This document shows, one piece after another, positions 49,901 through 58,090 of a stretch of DNA of 64,000 bases. The notes beneath the pieces are model-generated. The model was not told where the DNA came from. It did no database searches and was given only the letters and a program-made list of their open reading frames with translations. Source of the stretch: Euclidia mi. Taxonomy: Eukaryota > Arthropoda > Insecta > Lepidoptera > Erebidae. The position numbers were made by a program, and so were the translations under genes. The stretch's first letter is position 1; each line of letters begins with the position of its first letter. The stretch is taken from the NCBI GenBank assembly GCA_944739405.2, contig OX123209.2, forward strand, positions 13,038,217 through 13,102,216. Reading direction: 5' to 3'.

Positions 49901-51620
49901 GGCAAGGAGTTGTTGGTCTCGTTCGTTGAGATCGAGCTTCAGTTGTGTCACGACCTCTTCAAGCTCTGTCGAGCACATCCTTCCTTGGCTACTATTTGAT
50001 TGTTCCAGGAGTTCGACGCGCTTCTCCAGGCTGTCAACGCGACTGCTAAGAGTCCTCAGTTCTGCCAGCTCTGCTCGGAAAGCCTGAAACTCTTCCCTTA
50101 CAGAACGCAGTTCCTCTCGAAAGCGGTTCAGCTCTTGCCCGATGCCGGTGACTGCCTCCTGTGTGACAGATTCATTTACGGATGGCTCCTTACTCGACGA
50201 GGGTTCGTCAGTCCGCGGCGAATTTTTTGTCCTTCTTTTGCATTCAGGACAGTACCATGCGGCAGCTTGAGGACCCGCCTGTGGCAAGGCAACACACAGA
50301 CGATGGTAAACAATGTTGCATTTATTGCATTTAACGCCATCTGCTGGTGTCATAAATTTACTACAAGCGCCACACTTTAGTCCCGGCATCGTTACAATCA
50401 GTCAGATGTTGAACGATATCGATCTATGTTAACCCCGCTATGGACGGATAGATGGCGGTATTCCAGAACCTACTCAGGGCTCAGTGCTATCTCACAGCTG
50501 TAGAAATACAGTGCTAACCAAATAGATGTCGCTGTCCCCAATATTTAAATCTGTAGTATTTACATCCCCAATATTTAAATCTGTAGTATCTTTCAGCGCG
50601 GGAAGATAGACAGCCCACGCAAATACTAGGGTTGGCAGTCCGCACACTTGCAACACTAGGCACTCTATATGGTTTTAGTATTTTCAGTATTTCACTTTTA
50701 CTATTTTAGATTCGGGTAGAATTAATGTCACTTTCATTTAGTATTTAGTTTTAGTTAGTTTTTAGAATTTCCACTGCACATTAATGTTGTATAACAATTG
50801 CTGCTATGTATTGCACTGAAACCAATGTTTTTTCGAGGAAATGGTTATGAATTAAACGATTTTTGATTTTATAAACACAAAGAGATAATAAAAAGCTTAC
50901 GGCTGACTTAACGTCCGTGACGTCACCGACCAAAAGACACTGCCAGAGTTAAACGGCGCGTCAATAACAATGTTTTCCATCAATGGCCCCGATACAATGA
51001 GGGCAATTCCATAATAATTCGAACTGGTGGGCCTTGTTCTTCCATTCTTGTTCAGTACACGGAACCTGTAATAAGTGTGTAACAATGGTTTACAGGATGG
51101 CAGTGCCTCAACGCAGTCGTCAAAGACACCGCTATCTAAACCGGCGCTACCGCCAACATCACAACCGTTGCCATCGCCGCCGCTTCCACAGTCGAACTCC
51201 AAAAAAAGGAATTATGACGAAGCAGTCAATGAAGCATATGAAATTATGAAAAGTGCTAAAAAGAAGATGGAGGAATCAAAACCAAAAGATGAATTTGAAA
51301 TTTATGGCCAGTATGTGGCATCCGAATTAAAAAATGTGAAAAACCAAAGTGCACTTTTACAGGCCAAATATTACATAAATAATATATTGCTACAAGCGAG
51401 ATTGGGTAATTTCGATCGTAATTATTTCGGTGGATATCATGGAAATAGATGGCACGGCTGTGGTGACGGATACCGCACCGCATCATCAACGTCGACATCT
51501 TTCGATGCACCTTCCCCAACACAGACACCAGAACCCGAAGTCCAAATTGTAACTGGCGACGAGTTGCATTTTAACAATATTGATAAAATAGTTTCCCATT
51601 TGGAAGATGACACACAATAA
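43613..51620 (+). CDS. MADF-BESS domain protein of the Harbinger element (2 exons)
   Basis: Exon 1 is 43613-43954 (114 codons, donor ATTGTGAGT). Exon 2 is 51096-51620 (acceptor GGTTTACAG, 174 codons and TAA). The phase is 0 and the product 288 aa. Residues ~4-105 form a MADF/Myb-SANT-like DNA-binding domain (LIELYQQHELLWD, DAWADIAAELNMS, ETKMHILRSQFSREKKK, WQWYDPLQFLL). A Pro/Ser linker and charged coil follow. Residues ~185-225 resemble a BESS motif (DEFEIYGQYVASELKNV, ...YINNILLQARLGN), used for protein contacts. In Harbinger elements such a protein helps bring the transposase to the nucleus and DNA. No stops or frameshifts are seen, but the 7.1-kb intron is full of later insertions. Confidence 0.75.
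44366..44600 (-). pseudogene. PIF/Harbinger transposase, C-terminal catalytic remnant
   Basis: On - it reads PNGPNLPYVIVGDSAF-ALSENIIKPYP, then a stop and frameshift, then IYRYGLSRARRIVKNVFGIL and AGFRVFRKAIP. The SRARRVVENAFGIL motif normally carries the catalytic Glu; here it is Lys (VKN), so this copy is dead. The Asp of VGDSAF is kept. Confidence 0.75.
44645..44940. other. Insertion inside the transposase remnant
   Basis: It separates the GRSSDSG block from the VGDSAF block of the transposase. It starts with a GTATGTAT microsatellite and contains CTTCTAAATGCCTGGACTGA and GTGCCATCTAACGTTCAACG. A non-autonomous repeat of unknown class, by inference. Confidence 0.4.
44942..45022 (-). pseudogene. 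PIF/Harbinger transposase, central block
   Basis: FMYANCGAKGRSSDSGIFQE then TPFYDA matches the conserved G-x-x-G-R-x-S-D-x-G-x-F block of PIF transposases. It lies between the first-Asp block (50898-51065) and the C-terminal block, in the correct order on -. Confidence 0.7.
45044..45492 (+). repeat. RTE-type end followed by S1 SINE
   Basis: TTTTATGCCGTGTGGTTGAC is duplicated at 45044 and 45081. CCGTGGGTGTCGTAAGAGGC and AACTCGACATCAAACCCTAT follow. At 45228 an S1 SINE starts (CTCGCGGCATAAATGTGCGC, GGGTTCGATTCCTGGGTCGG), ending GGGGATAAAAGGCGTGACGA with (ATGT)n. Confidence 0.7.
45535..46388. other. Harbinger intron, non-coding
   Basis: 45540-45900 is AT-rich, with a GAAA-rich left edge that could be the tail of a - strand retroelement. 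45940-46110 is CpG-rich (GCGCGCGAGCGAGCGGGC and similar). No protein-coding content recognised. Confidence 0.35.
46426..47820 (-). pseudogene. LINE ORF2, reverse transcriptase and C-terminal part
   Basis: The frame opens just after the deletion junction (QIYILPKNNTPRTYKDLRPI) and runs to 46426. RT blocks: LRPISILPCLSKVLERV, SGFRRGRGTATAL, LLDYSRAFDAIN, RGIPQGSILGPLLFVIY and the active site YHMYADDLQLYV. A C-terminal WNDLPPPLRSLKTKASFK segment is typical of CR1-like ORF2. No stops inside, but there is no start because it should continue from the endonuclease frame. Confidence 0.85.
47757..49064 (-). pseudogene. LINE ORF2, AP endonuclease part
   Basis: MTKNKLLKLGLFNAGSLATG starts ORF2. Endonuclease motifs: NETWL (Glu), GTAYRPPW, LLGDFNVNML, SLIDIICTD and LGHHSFVTCQ. 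The frame is natural to ~LTFFEF (near 47830), then runs on out of frame and stops at 47757. The RT should follow directly. Confidence 0.85.
49388..50389 (-). CDS. LINE ORF1 protein: PHD finger, coiled coil, FP/ORF1-type C-domain
   Basis: 333 aa, uninterrupted. Residues 1-55 are a PHD-like zinc finger (CGACSKFM...CNKCNIVYHRLC...WYCPEC). ~85-170 is a coiled coil. ~185-320 is an RNA-binding ORF1-type domain (IVSIHRAGGR, RPRTVVVRLVR, RFYVNERLTKRNRALFRQAR, WKFVWTNRGRIFARK) of a family shared by CR1-like LINEs and baculovirus FP proteins. ORF1 proteins bind element RNA. A downstream ORF2 is broken, so the copy is not autonomous, though ORF1 could still be expressed. Confidence 0.82.
   Translation of the reverse strand: MPGLKCGACSKFMTPADGVKCNKCNIVYHRLCVALPQAGPQAAAWYCPECKRRTKNSPRTDEPSSSKEPSVNESVTQEAVTGIGQELNRFREELRSVREEFQAFRAELAELRTLSSRVDSLEKRVELLEQSNSSQGRMCSTELEEVVTQLKLDLNERDQQLLANDIEITNIPESNSENLLHTVGLIATKLGVAIEDRDIVSIHRAGGRHLNATDSSGPIENRPRTVVVRLVRNDLRNTILRAARVRRGADTSGLNLPGQPKRFYVNERLTKRNRALFRQAREAGLRCGWKFVWTNRGRIFARKTPGDDVCPIRSEADIVSTFGAGAGTQSKTT
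50537..50595. repeat. 30-bp tandem duplication in the LINE 5' region
   Basis: CCCCAATATTTAAATCTGTA occurs at 50537 and 50567, each followed by GTAT. It lies upstream of ORF1 on -. Confidence 0.75.
50898..51065 (-). pseudogene. PIF/Harbinger transposase, first catalytic block
   Basis: After a TTATTACAG acceptor on -, the sequence reads VPCTEQEWKNKAHQFELLWN then CPHCIGAIDGKH, the hallmark first-Asp block (AIDGKH). A 1-base shift leads into VIDAPFNSGSVFW, equivalent to the next conserved stretch. It ends near 50898, where the CR1-like LINE side begins. It overlaps no MADF-BESS exon; the BESS exon starts 31 bp away on the other strand. Confidence 0.75.
51096..51620 (+). CDS. BESS exon
   Basis: The acceptor TGGTTTACAG joins DGSASTQSSKTPLSKPALPP in phase 0 to exon 1. 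The exon contains KKRNYDEAVNEAYEIMKSAK and the BESS-like segment, ending SHLEDDTQ-TAA. AATAAA overlaps the stop (51616-51621) and could serve as the poly(A) signal. Confidence 0.72.
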   Translation, partial: DGSASTQSSKTPLSKPALPPTSQPLPSPPLPQSNSKKRNYDEAVNEAYEIMKSAKKKMEESKPKDEFEIYGQYVASELKNVKNQSALLQAKYYINNILLQARLGNFDRNYFGGYHGNRWHGCGDGYRTASSTSTSFDAPSPTQTPEPEVQIVTGDELHFNNIDKIVSHLEDDTQ

Positions 51621-51667
51621 ATGGATGTGATTTGATATAAATATTTGTTTTTTTTTAATTTATTTAT

Positions 51668-51885
51668 TGACTCACGCCTGTATCCCCGAAGGGGTAGGCA
51701 GAGGTGTAATATTACACCCACATTTCGCCAGGAATTTTTTAGGTGCCACGTAATAGGGGGCGAGCCTATTGCCGTACCGGGCACACTACCAGACTCCGTG
51801 CTGCTACTGAGAATTTCCTAACGGAAAAACCCAATAACACTTTGCACGACCCGGCAATCGAACCCAAGACCAACGAGGCAGGCTT
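51668..51885 (-). repeat. S1 SINE
   Basis: On - it has GTGTTATTGGGTTTTTCCGT through GTGCCCGGTACGGCAATAGG to GGGGATACAGGCGTGAGTCA. The tRNA-like head is partial (GGTTCGATTGCCGGGTCG-like). Confidence 0.72.
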
Positions 51886-51914
51886 ATTTGATAAATACTT
51901 GACTGATTTGCATA

Positions 51915-52145
51915 CATACATACATAGACTCACGCCTGTTTCCCCGAAGGGGTAGGCAGAGGCATATTAAACGCCCACTTTTCGCCAGTGTTTTGATCCC
52001 ACGTAATAGGTGGCTCATCTATTGCCGCTTATCGGGATATTTAGTTGTGCTGTGCCTCGTCCGTTGATCGGCAGGTGCACCACGCGACAGGTGAGGTTGG
52101 TGCGGGACCCTACGTTCTTGGTGGGAACCCTATGCACCCACTTGA
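51915..52145 (-). repeat. SINE-like repeat (family S1b)
   Basis: On -: GGGTTCCCACCAAGAACGTA, GTGCACCTGCCGATCAACGG and CTCTGCCTACCCCTTCGGGG, then AAACAGGCGTGAGTCTATGT. It is the inverted counterpart of 9655-9850. Confidence 0.65.
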
Positions 52146-52665
52146 CGGATTTGAATTTATTTTATTTTACCCACCTTTACATAGTACTTCAAAACATTTG
52201 TCAATGCCTGACAAACTTATAGTATTGTCTTGCTGATTAATTGTTTTGTACTTTAAAAGTATAAGACAATGAGCCATATGAGTCACCTGTTGCAAGAAAT
52301 CTCAAAGTTATTGCCTGTCTTCTCTGGGGCTCAATAATTGTCTTGTTATTACTGATCTAATTAGTCTCAATTACATTTCAAAATCAGATGTTGTCATTCT
52401 GATGAAATTCTGAAAAGACCCATCAAATTCACGAAGGTCATTAAGTACGTAATTTTATATTAAATTATTTAAGAGATAATTTCGAATCCATTTTTTTTTT
52501 TTTTTTCTAGTAGCACTCTTATGAATTATTATGTAAGCAGCACTGAGCAGCACTACCTCCTCGGGCGATATCCTAAGAACAACTGACAAGTGTGGACGGC
52601 CATGTTTTAGAAACAGTGTTTACGGTAAACTTGATGATAAACTAAGAGTAAGATTGGTGGTTTCC
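52146..52665. other. Right part of the Harbinger element, non-coding
   Basis: A T-rich run lies at 52489-52508. TAGAAACAGTGTTTACGG at 52610 is inverted relative to AACAGTGTTTCATC at 43429, consistent with subterminal repeats of the Harbinger element. Confidence 0.4.
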
Positions 52666-52890
52666 GTGTAGTGACGGATTAAGAATACAGCATGTCACCA
52701 CCCCATATCATCCCATGGGTGTCGTAAGAGCCGACAGAGGGCGCATATTATGCCTAGAACAGCACTGTAAGAGAAGGAAAACTTGATACAAACCCTATAC
52801 CAACCCGTTTTGCCAGCATGGTATAGTAAGCCAATTCCTCCTTTCAAAGGAGAGGCCTAGTCCAGCAGTGAACTGTTAAAAGCTGATGAT
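52666..52890 (+). repeat. RTE-type LINE 3' end
   Basis: GTAGTGACGGATTAAGAATA to AAAGCTGATGATGATGG. Same order as 14258 and 39592. Inserted ~35 bp inside the right Harbinger TIR. Confidence 0.65.
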
Positions 52891-53085
52891 GATGGTGATA
52901 AACACGCCATAAACAGTTTATCAACAAATGTTGCCTAATGAATACAAGGCTTTAATTAACATAAATATACAGAGTGTAAAAAGACCCATCAACAAGTCGA
53001 AGTCTAACTCGTTGTGCACATCATTCTAAGTCATATTAAACTAAGCAAAAATAATATCTGGGAAACGTTTTTTTTTTTAAGTTGA

Positions 53086-53290
53086 CTCATTAGGGTTCCG
53101 TACCTCACAAGGTAAAAAAGGAACCCTTATAAGATCACTTTCTTGTCCGTCTGTCTGTCTGTCTGTCTGTCCGTGTGTCACCACCGATTTTCTCAGGAAC
53201 GGGTGGACCTAGCAAATTGAAATTTATACCAGATACTGTCTGTACTGTCGGTCTATGGTTCCTATTAGGTGTATAAAAATCAGGGTCCTG
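53086..53290 (+). repeat. GTTCCGTACC-family repeat
   Basis: TAGGGTTCCGTACCTCACAA, the TCTG microsatellite, then GGTGGACCTAGCAAATTGAA and ATGGTTCCTATTAGGTGTAT. Inverted copy at 42755-42950. Confidence 0.7.
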
Positions 53291-53389
53291 GGTCAACCCG
53301 ATAAAAAGATGTGGTCAGAATTAGATTTTTGCGAAAACTTGTAAGTACCAAAATTAACCTTAATTTTCAACACATACATATACATATGC

Positions 53390-53599
53390 TCACGCCTTTT
53401 TCCCGTCGGGGTAGGCAGAGACAACAGATCGCCACTTGCTTCTATCCTTGCAAACCTCACGTGCTTCCTCCACATTCATTATTCTTTTCATACATGCTCG
53501 CCGGTTGCGGGTGCTTCGGACTTTTCCGTTTCTCAAGACGTCCCCAATTTGGTCCACGAACGTCTTACGAGGTCTGCCGCAACCGGCTTGTCCATACAA
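53390..53599 (-). pseudogene. RTE-like LINE ORF2, extreme C-terminus
   Basis: About 69 codons (CGRPRKTFVDQIGDVLRNGK, NVEEAREVCKDRSKWRSVVS, then AYPDGKKA-TGA). The G-R-P-x-K start and D-R-x-x-W end are typical of the C-terminus of RTE-like ORF2. Its last codons and stop give GCCTACCCCGACGGGAAAAA then GGCGTGAG, nearly the tail of the S1 SINEs in this window. Confidence 0.65.
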
Positions 53600-54029
53600 T
53601 TGTCCATATAATTTTCAACTTCTTAATTTTTGGAATTTTTCCTTTACTTGTGCTTTAAAACCTTGGTTTTAACCAAAATTGACAATTCTAGGTTAACCGT
53701 AAGTACCCTATATGTAGTTCCCGTTGAACTAGAATCAGGAAATTTGGCCAAAAGCAGGGTCTTACAGCACAAATAAAGGAAAAATTACAAAAAATTAAAA
53801 AGTGGAAAATTTAAGGGTGTCCCCATACATACATAGTAGACTCCATTTAAGATAGTCCTCTAAGTTGTATGGGCGCTCATACAGATTTAGAGGACTAGCG
53901 TAATTAGCACCAACCTCAAATAAGGTAAAATGCGTACGGAACCCTCGATGCGCGGGTCAGACTCAGACTTGCCCGAATTTTATTTTAAGTTGCTATTTAA
54001 AGCGCGCGCGTGCAATACTCGAGATACCT

Positions 54030-54637
54030 TTTTTCTTTTTTTTTTTTGTTGGTGTCGGGTTGGAAAATCCTCATGGAGTCCCTCCGCCCTGGGGGATGGG
54101 CGAAGGGGACTGTCAGACTCTTACTGACTAAAAACCAACCCGTTTGCCTCATGTACCCGTGTGTCGGAGGGTCGGGTTTCGCCCAAGCATACGTCGCAAC
54201 CCCCCGACGGGTATTGGCCCGCCAGATGGTCCGGCGGGCCCCGAACAAAACCCCCTTGGCGGCGGATGATGGTGTTGGGCTCCGCCGCCAAAACACTCAG
54301 CGGCCGCAGAGGATAGGGAGGACGGCAACGCAACACCGCATCTCCTCTTCCTCTGCGGCCCCACCGCGACGCATCGAATGGTGCGCCCCCATTTGGTCGC
54401 GGGAGATAGGGCGCGCGACAACGCAACACCGACACGCCTCTCCTCCCGCGACCGCACCCGACACAGAGGGACAGACAGAACTGTCCCTCGCACCCGCACC
54501 GTTGGACGCATCCTGCGCAGGCTCCGTCAAGCCCACGCGGAGCGTCCCATCCTGGATCCCTCTTAGCTTCATCGCGGGTAACCAATCCACGGTTACTGAG
54601 CCCCCCCACCACGACAAGGTGGAGATCCCACGGAGGG
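54030..54637 (-). mobile_element. GC-rich poly(A)-tailed retrocopy with 16-bp TSD
   Basis: AATACTCGAGATACCT is duplicated at 54014-54029 and 54638-54653. On - the insert starts CCCTCCGTGGGATCTCCACC and ends GGATTTTCCAACCCGACACC, then a ~20-bp poly(A). 608 bp, strongly GC-rich. Several open frames cross it on both strands but disagree and have no domains, so it is treated as a SINE or a truncated LINE 3' end. LINE-mediated insertion is certain from the TSD and tail. Confidence 0.75.
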
Positions 54638-54868
54638 AATACTCGAGATACCTAACTATCCATGGGTGCATAGGACATGCATAAAACAAATTGGCACGGT
54701 AAATGCATCGATATTGTACCTATTTAGAAAAAAATTATAATAACTTTGAGCCTCATTATCTCCTGAACCAGTCATTTCCCAAGTATGGTGTCGAAGTAAA
54801 AATGTTCGAAATGATTGCTACAAGATGGGATTTCGTTTGCGTTAAGGGTCTTTTTTGCCCTGTATATA

Positions 54869-54958
54869 GGTTTATTTGTAAAACACCGTTAACCTCTCAG
54901 GTCTATGTTACTAGGTTTATTTGTAAAACACCGTTAACCTCTCAGGTCTATGTTACTA
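54869..54958 (+). repeat. 45-bp tandem duplication
   Basis: GGTTTATTTGTAAAACACCG ... TATGTTACTA is present twice head to tail, perfectly. Confidence 0.92.
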
Positions 54959-55039
54959 ACATCATAATCAACCACTTTTGTTCTATGACTTTTTTACAAA
55001 ACATAATACATTTGCCAAAAACAAACCTTTAAGATATCG

Positions 55040-55264
55040 TTGTCCTATCTAACACATTTCAACTCGTGTATTTTGCTGTACCTAGCTGCGCCTCCCGCGC
55101 GCTGTCCTCGTAGTAATACTTTTGGGTTAGTAACTCGCTACGCCCGCGCCCCCGCCACCCGCAACCCTCGCTATTGTTCCATCGCTTTCTTTTGTTTCGC
55201 ATAGACTTCGCAAAATTTAGACTATTTAGAGCGTTCAGTTTAAATATTTTTATCTTTTAACTAG
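55040..55264. other. Unassigned stretch with GC-rich core
   Basis: 55080-55180 is GC-rich (CCGCGCGCTGTCCTCGTAG, CGCCCGCGCCCCCGCC). A - strand frame is open across it, but no splice sites or homology were recognised. Confidence 0.3.
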
Positions 55265-55480
55265 TCGACGCCAGCAGCTACGCCTGCATTTTTTTTTAAT
55301 TTACCCGTTTTGGCCGATCCCGTGGGAATTTCGGGAAATCCTTTCTTAGTGCACCCCTACGGTCCCCAAGGAACTTACATGCCAAATTTCAGCTTCCTGC
55401 GCCCAATAGTTTCGGCTGTAGCGTGTCTGTCAGTCAGTCAGTAACGCAAGGATTTTATATATTATATATAATATATAATA
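55265..55480 (-). repeat. Helitron-like repeat
   Basis: CCGATCCCGTGGGAATTTCG, CGGTCCCCAAGGAACTTACA and TGCCAAATTTCAGCTTCCTG are the reverse complement of the blocks at 3690 and 14980. A TAAATATAATATA run follows. Confidence 0.5.
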
Positions 55481-55514
55481 TAAACTACTAAAATACTTCT
55501 CTCTTTCCTTTTTT

Positions 55515-56041
55515 AGGGTTCCGTACCTAAAAGGTAAAAACGGGACCCTATTACTAAGCCTCCGCTGTCTGTCTGTCCGTCTGTCTGTCTGTGTGTCTGT
55601 CACCAGGCTGTATCTCATAAACCGTGATAGCTAGAAAGCTGAAATTTCCACAAATTATGTATTTCGGTTGGCGCTATAACAACAAATACTAAAAATAAAA
55701 AAATGAATATATTAAGGGGGGTCCCATACAATAAACGTGGTTTTTTTCGTATTTTTTTGCTCAAAATTACCAACGGTAACAGTTAGACGCTTAAAATTTT
55801 CGCACAATATGTAGGTGTATATTACCTTTCAAAATAAATAATTAAATTAAAAAAAAGTTAATAATAAAGGGGAACTCCCATACAACAAACGTAATTTTTA
55901 AGCAATTTGTTACTCGATCTTAATAAACAGGTAGAAACTTAAAAAATATTTAAGTATACATACAACAAACGTGATTTTCTTTTATAGATGATGGTACGGA
56001 ACCCTTGGTGCGCGACTCTAACTCGCACTTGCCCAATTTTT
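55515..56041 (+). repeat. GTTCCGTACC-family repeat, long copy
   Basis: AGGGTTCCGTACCTAAAAGG, AAGCCTCCGCTGTCTGTC microsatellite, AACCGTGATAGCTAGAAAGC, a duplicated middle, and the end CTAACTCGCACTTGCCCAAT. It is the most complete copy in the window. Confidence 0.7.
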
Positions 56042-56059
56042 TAAATATCCTCTTTAAAT

Positions 56060-56280
56060 ATAAAACTCAGGCGCACTGACTGACTGGATACTACTGGGCG
56101 CCAGAAGCTACAATTGGCGTGTAGCTGAAATTCTGCATGTATGTTCCTCGGAGATAGTAGAGGCATACTAACAAAGGATATCCCGAAATGCCAACAAGAT
56201 CGGAAAGGAACAGTTAAGTTAAAAAAATGTGCGCCATAGCTGTGCGCATCTTCTTATAATTCATAAGTATTCATATGCGA
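56060..56280 (+). repeat. Helitron-like repeat fragment
   Basis: TTCTGCATGTATGTTCCTCG and CAAGATCGGAAAGGAACAG correspond to the family at 14860, diverged. Confidence 0.4.
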
Positions 56281-56554
56281 CAAGCCAATATAAACTATTA
56301 ACATACTTCTCTCGTTCCTTTTTTTGACTACTCGAGAGTTAGAAACAAATCCTGTGTCGACAAGGACTTAGCAAACATAAAGACATATTTATTTCTGCAT
56401 TTTGGTTGTTTACAACACTTATACAAGCCAAAACCCTATTCTAGATGATGTCGGCTTTTCCTAGCTAAATGACTTCTTGAGAAGAAAGGCCGAAACAAAC
56501 TCAGAGTCATTGCTTTTTTTTGTCACTTCAATCTCTTTCATCTTTTCTTAAATT

Positions 56555-56785
56555 GTAATCATCAGCCTTTAACAGTCCACTGCTGGACTAAGACTCTCCT
56601 TTGAAAGGAGGAATTGGCCTACTATACCACGCTGGCCAAACGGGTTGGTAAAGGGTTTGTATCAAGGTTTCCTTCTCTTACAGTGGTGTTCTCTGCATAA
56701 TATGCTCCCTCTGTCGGCTCTTACGACACCCTTGGGATGATATGGGGTTGTGACATTCCGTATTCTTAATCCGTCACCACACGGA
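56555..56785 (-). repeat. RTE-type LINE 3' end
   Basis: On -: CCGTGTGGTGACGGATTAAG, CATCCCAAGGGTGTCGTAAG, and CCAGCAGTGGACTGTTAAAG then GCTGATGATT. Inverted with respect to the other three copies. Confidence 0.65.
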
Positions 56786-56809
56786 AATTTCTTAAATTGC
56801 AGACATAAA

Positions 56810-56945
56810 ATGGGTAACTATAAAACGAATGGACATAAATTACACCCAGACTCGAAACAACAATTTGTGGATAATAACATAGTGTTGTCTCGTCTAGAGA
56901 TCGAACCCACAACGCTCGGGACAGTGTCAAATACCATATATTGGC
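56810..56945 (-). repeat. S2 SINE, truncated
   Basis: On -: GACACTGTCCCGAGCGTTGT, GGGTTCGATCTCTAGACGAG, then ACAACACTATG and TTGTTTCGAGTCTGGGTGTA. The head is lost. Confidence 0.6.
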
Positions 56946-57024
56946 TCCATTTTCTTTTATCATTTATACACATCAGTGTCTATAGTTTTAAAATCATCCT
57001 ATTGTTTTAAAATGATTGTAAACT

Positions 57025-57180
57025 AACATAAATTCACGCCTTTATCCCCGAAGGGGTAGGCAGAGGTATTCATTATTACACCCATGTTTCGCCATGTTAT
57101 GATGTTTTAGATCCCACGTAACAGAAGACGAGACCTTCTGATCAGCAGACGAATAAGCTATCAACTGCACCACGGGACAC
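57025..57180 (-). repeat. S1-like SINE
   Basis: On -: TCCCGTGGTGCAGTTGATAG tRNA-like A-box region, GTTACGTGGGATC and CTCTGCCTACCCCTTCGGGG, then ATAAAGGCGTGAA. Confidence 0.6.
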
Positions 57181-57184
57181 AGAC

Positions 57185-57700
57185 GCAGTTTACACGTTAA
57201 CTGCCATAGCATAATTTTAAAGACGGCAATTTCTTTTTTCTGTTTTTGGTGTTATATCGACATAAATTACATTATGTGAATATTTTTTTTACTTTTTTCG
57301 ATAATTATAACATAAAATAGGACAACAATAAATATTGTCAGGTATATGTGACTGACGAAGCCCAATCGGGAGAAAATATAGCCATTGCGCCATGTCAGGT
57401 ATTTTGTTAGGCATTATGTCAGGCATCGTACATCGAAGAACATAAAAAAATTTAACATGTTTTGTTTTTTTTTTGTTTCTATTTTATTCTAAACTTACTA
57501 TTTTTATAATTTTCTAAGCGTTTTTTAAATAATAAAAATATTTAGAAATTCATTGTGTCGTATTTTTTGCGTAAAACATGTACTACCTTAAAAATCAGTC
57601 CCATATGTAGGAAATGTTGGGCCAAGATGAACATAGTTTCTTAGGGGCCTTGTCAGTCCATTTCAACAAAACAAAACACCCAAAACGCGCCTGACGGCTC
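57185..57700. other. AT-rich stretch, nothing recognised
   Basis: Flank of the LINE 3' end. Contains GTCAGGTA/GCATTATGTCAGGCAT repeats near 57340-57430, but no gene or clear element. Confidence 0.35.
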
Positions 57701-58090
57701 CCTTTTCATTTCATTTATTTCAGAAACAATTTACATTGTATGCGAATGTTTTACAGTTACAAATTACAATTCCTAATTATATTCTAAGAACAATTGTATA
57801 AACTTATAATAAATTTGAATTTCAATTACAATAAACATTGATGACACCACAATTAGAACATAAAAAAGAGATAAAAAGTCAATTAATTCTATTAATAATG
57901 TGTATAAAATATTAAAATCAATAAAATGTCAAACATCAAAAAAAAAAAAAAAATACTTAAAATGTCGAGTGCAAATTTAAAACAATAAAAATCGTGAAAT
58001 GTCAATAAATTAACTAATAAATAATAAAAAAGAAACTTAAACAAGCCAAAAAAAAAATATAAATTGAATATAAAAAAATGTCAATGTGGT

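Larger units (their letters stand above)
46389..50640 (-). mobile_element. CR1/Jockey-group LINE with PHD-type ORF1, internally deleted
   Basis: On - the order is 5' UTR (~50640-50390), ORF1 (50389-49388), spacer, ORF2 endonuclease (49064-~47825), ORF2 RT (~47824-46426), then a short 3' UTR ending in poly(A) at ~46390-46400. A deletion with frameshift at ~47825 removes the segment between the endonuclease and the RT fingers. It is inserted in the Harbinger element, between transposase blocks. 5' end placement is approximate. Confidence 0.82.
42726..52951. mobile_element. PIF/Harbinger transposon, ~10.2 kb with nested insertions
   Basis: The terminal inverted repeats are 42726-42753 and 52924-52951 (AGCCTTGTATTCATTA then CGCAACATTTGT; 27 of 28 match). 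The flanks are TTT (left) and TTA (right), one mismatch from a 3-bp duplication. Inside are a MADF-BESS gene on + and pieces of a PIF-type transposase on -, the standard gene pair of this superfamily. Later insertions (GTTCCGTACC repeat, SINEs, a CR1-like LINE, an RTE end) account for most of the length. Confidence 0.72.

Noticed and set aside
49388..50389. Integrated baculovirus FP gene
   Set aside because: The C-terminal domain is of the family shared with baculovirus FP proteins, but it follows a PHD finger and coiled coil and lies directly upstream of a LINE ORF2, so it is a LINE ORF1.
54010..54684. 224-codon open frame as a gene
   Set aside because: It is bounded by a retrotransposition TSD, overlaps equally long frames on the other strand, and shows no domain. 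The GC content explains the open frames.
55080..55200. Possible upstream MOGS exon on - in GC-rich DNA
   Set aside because: The translated frames show none of the conserved MOGS motifs expected before ERHVDLRCW.
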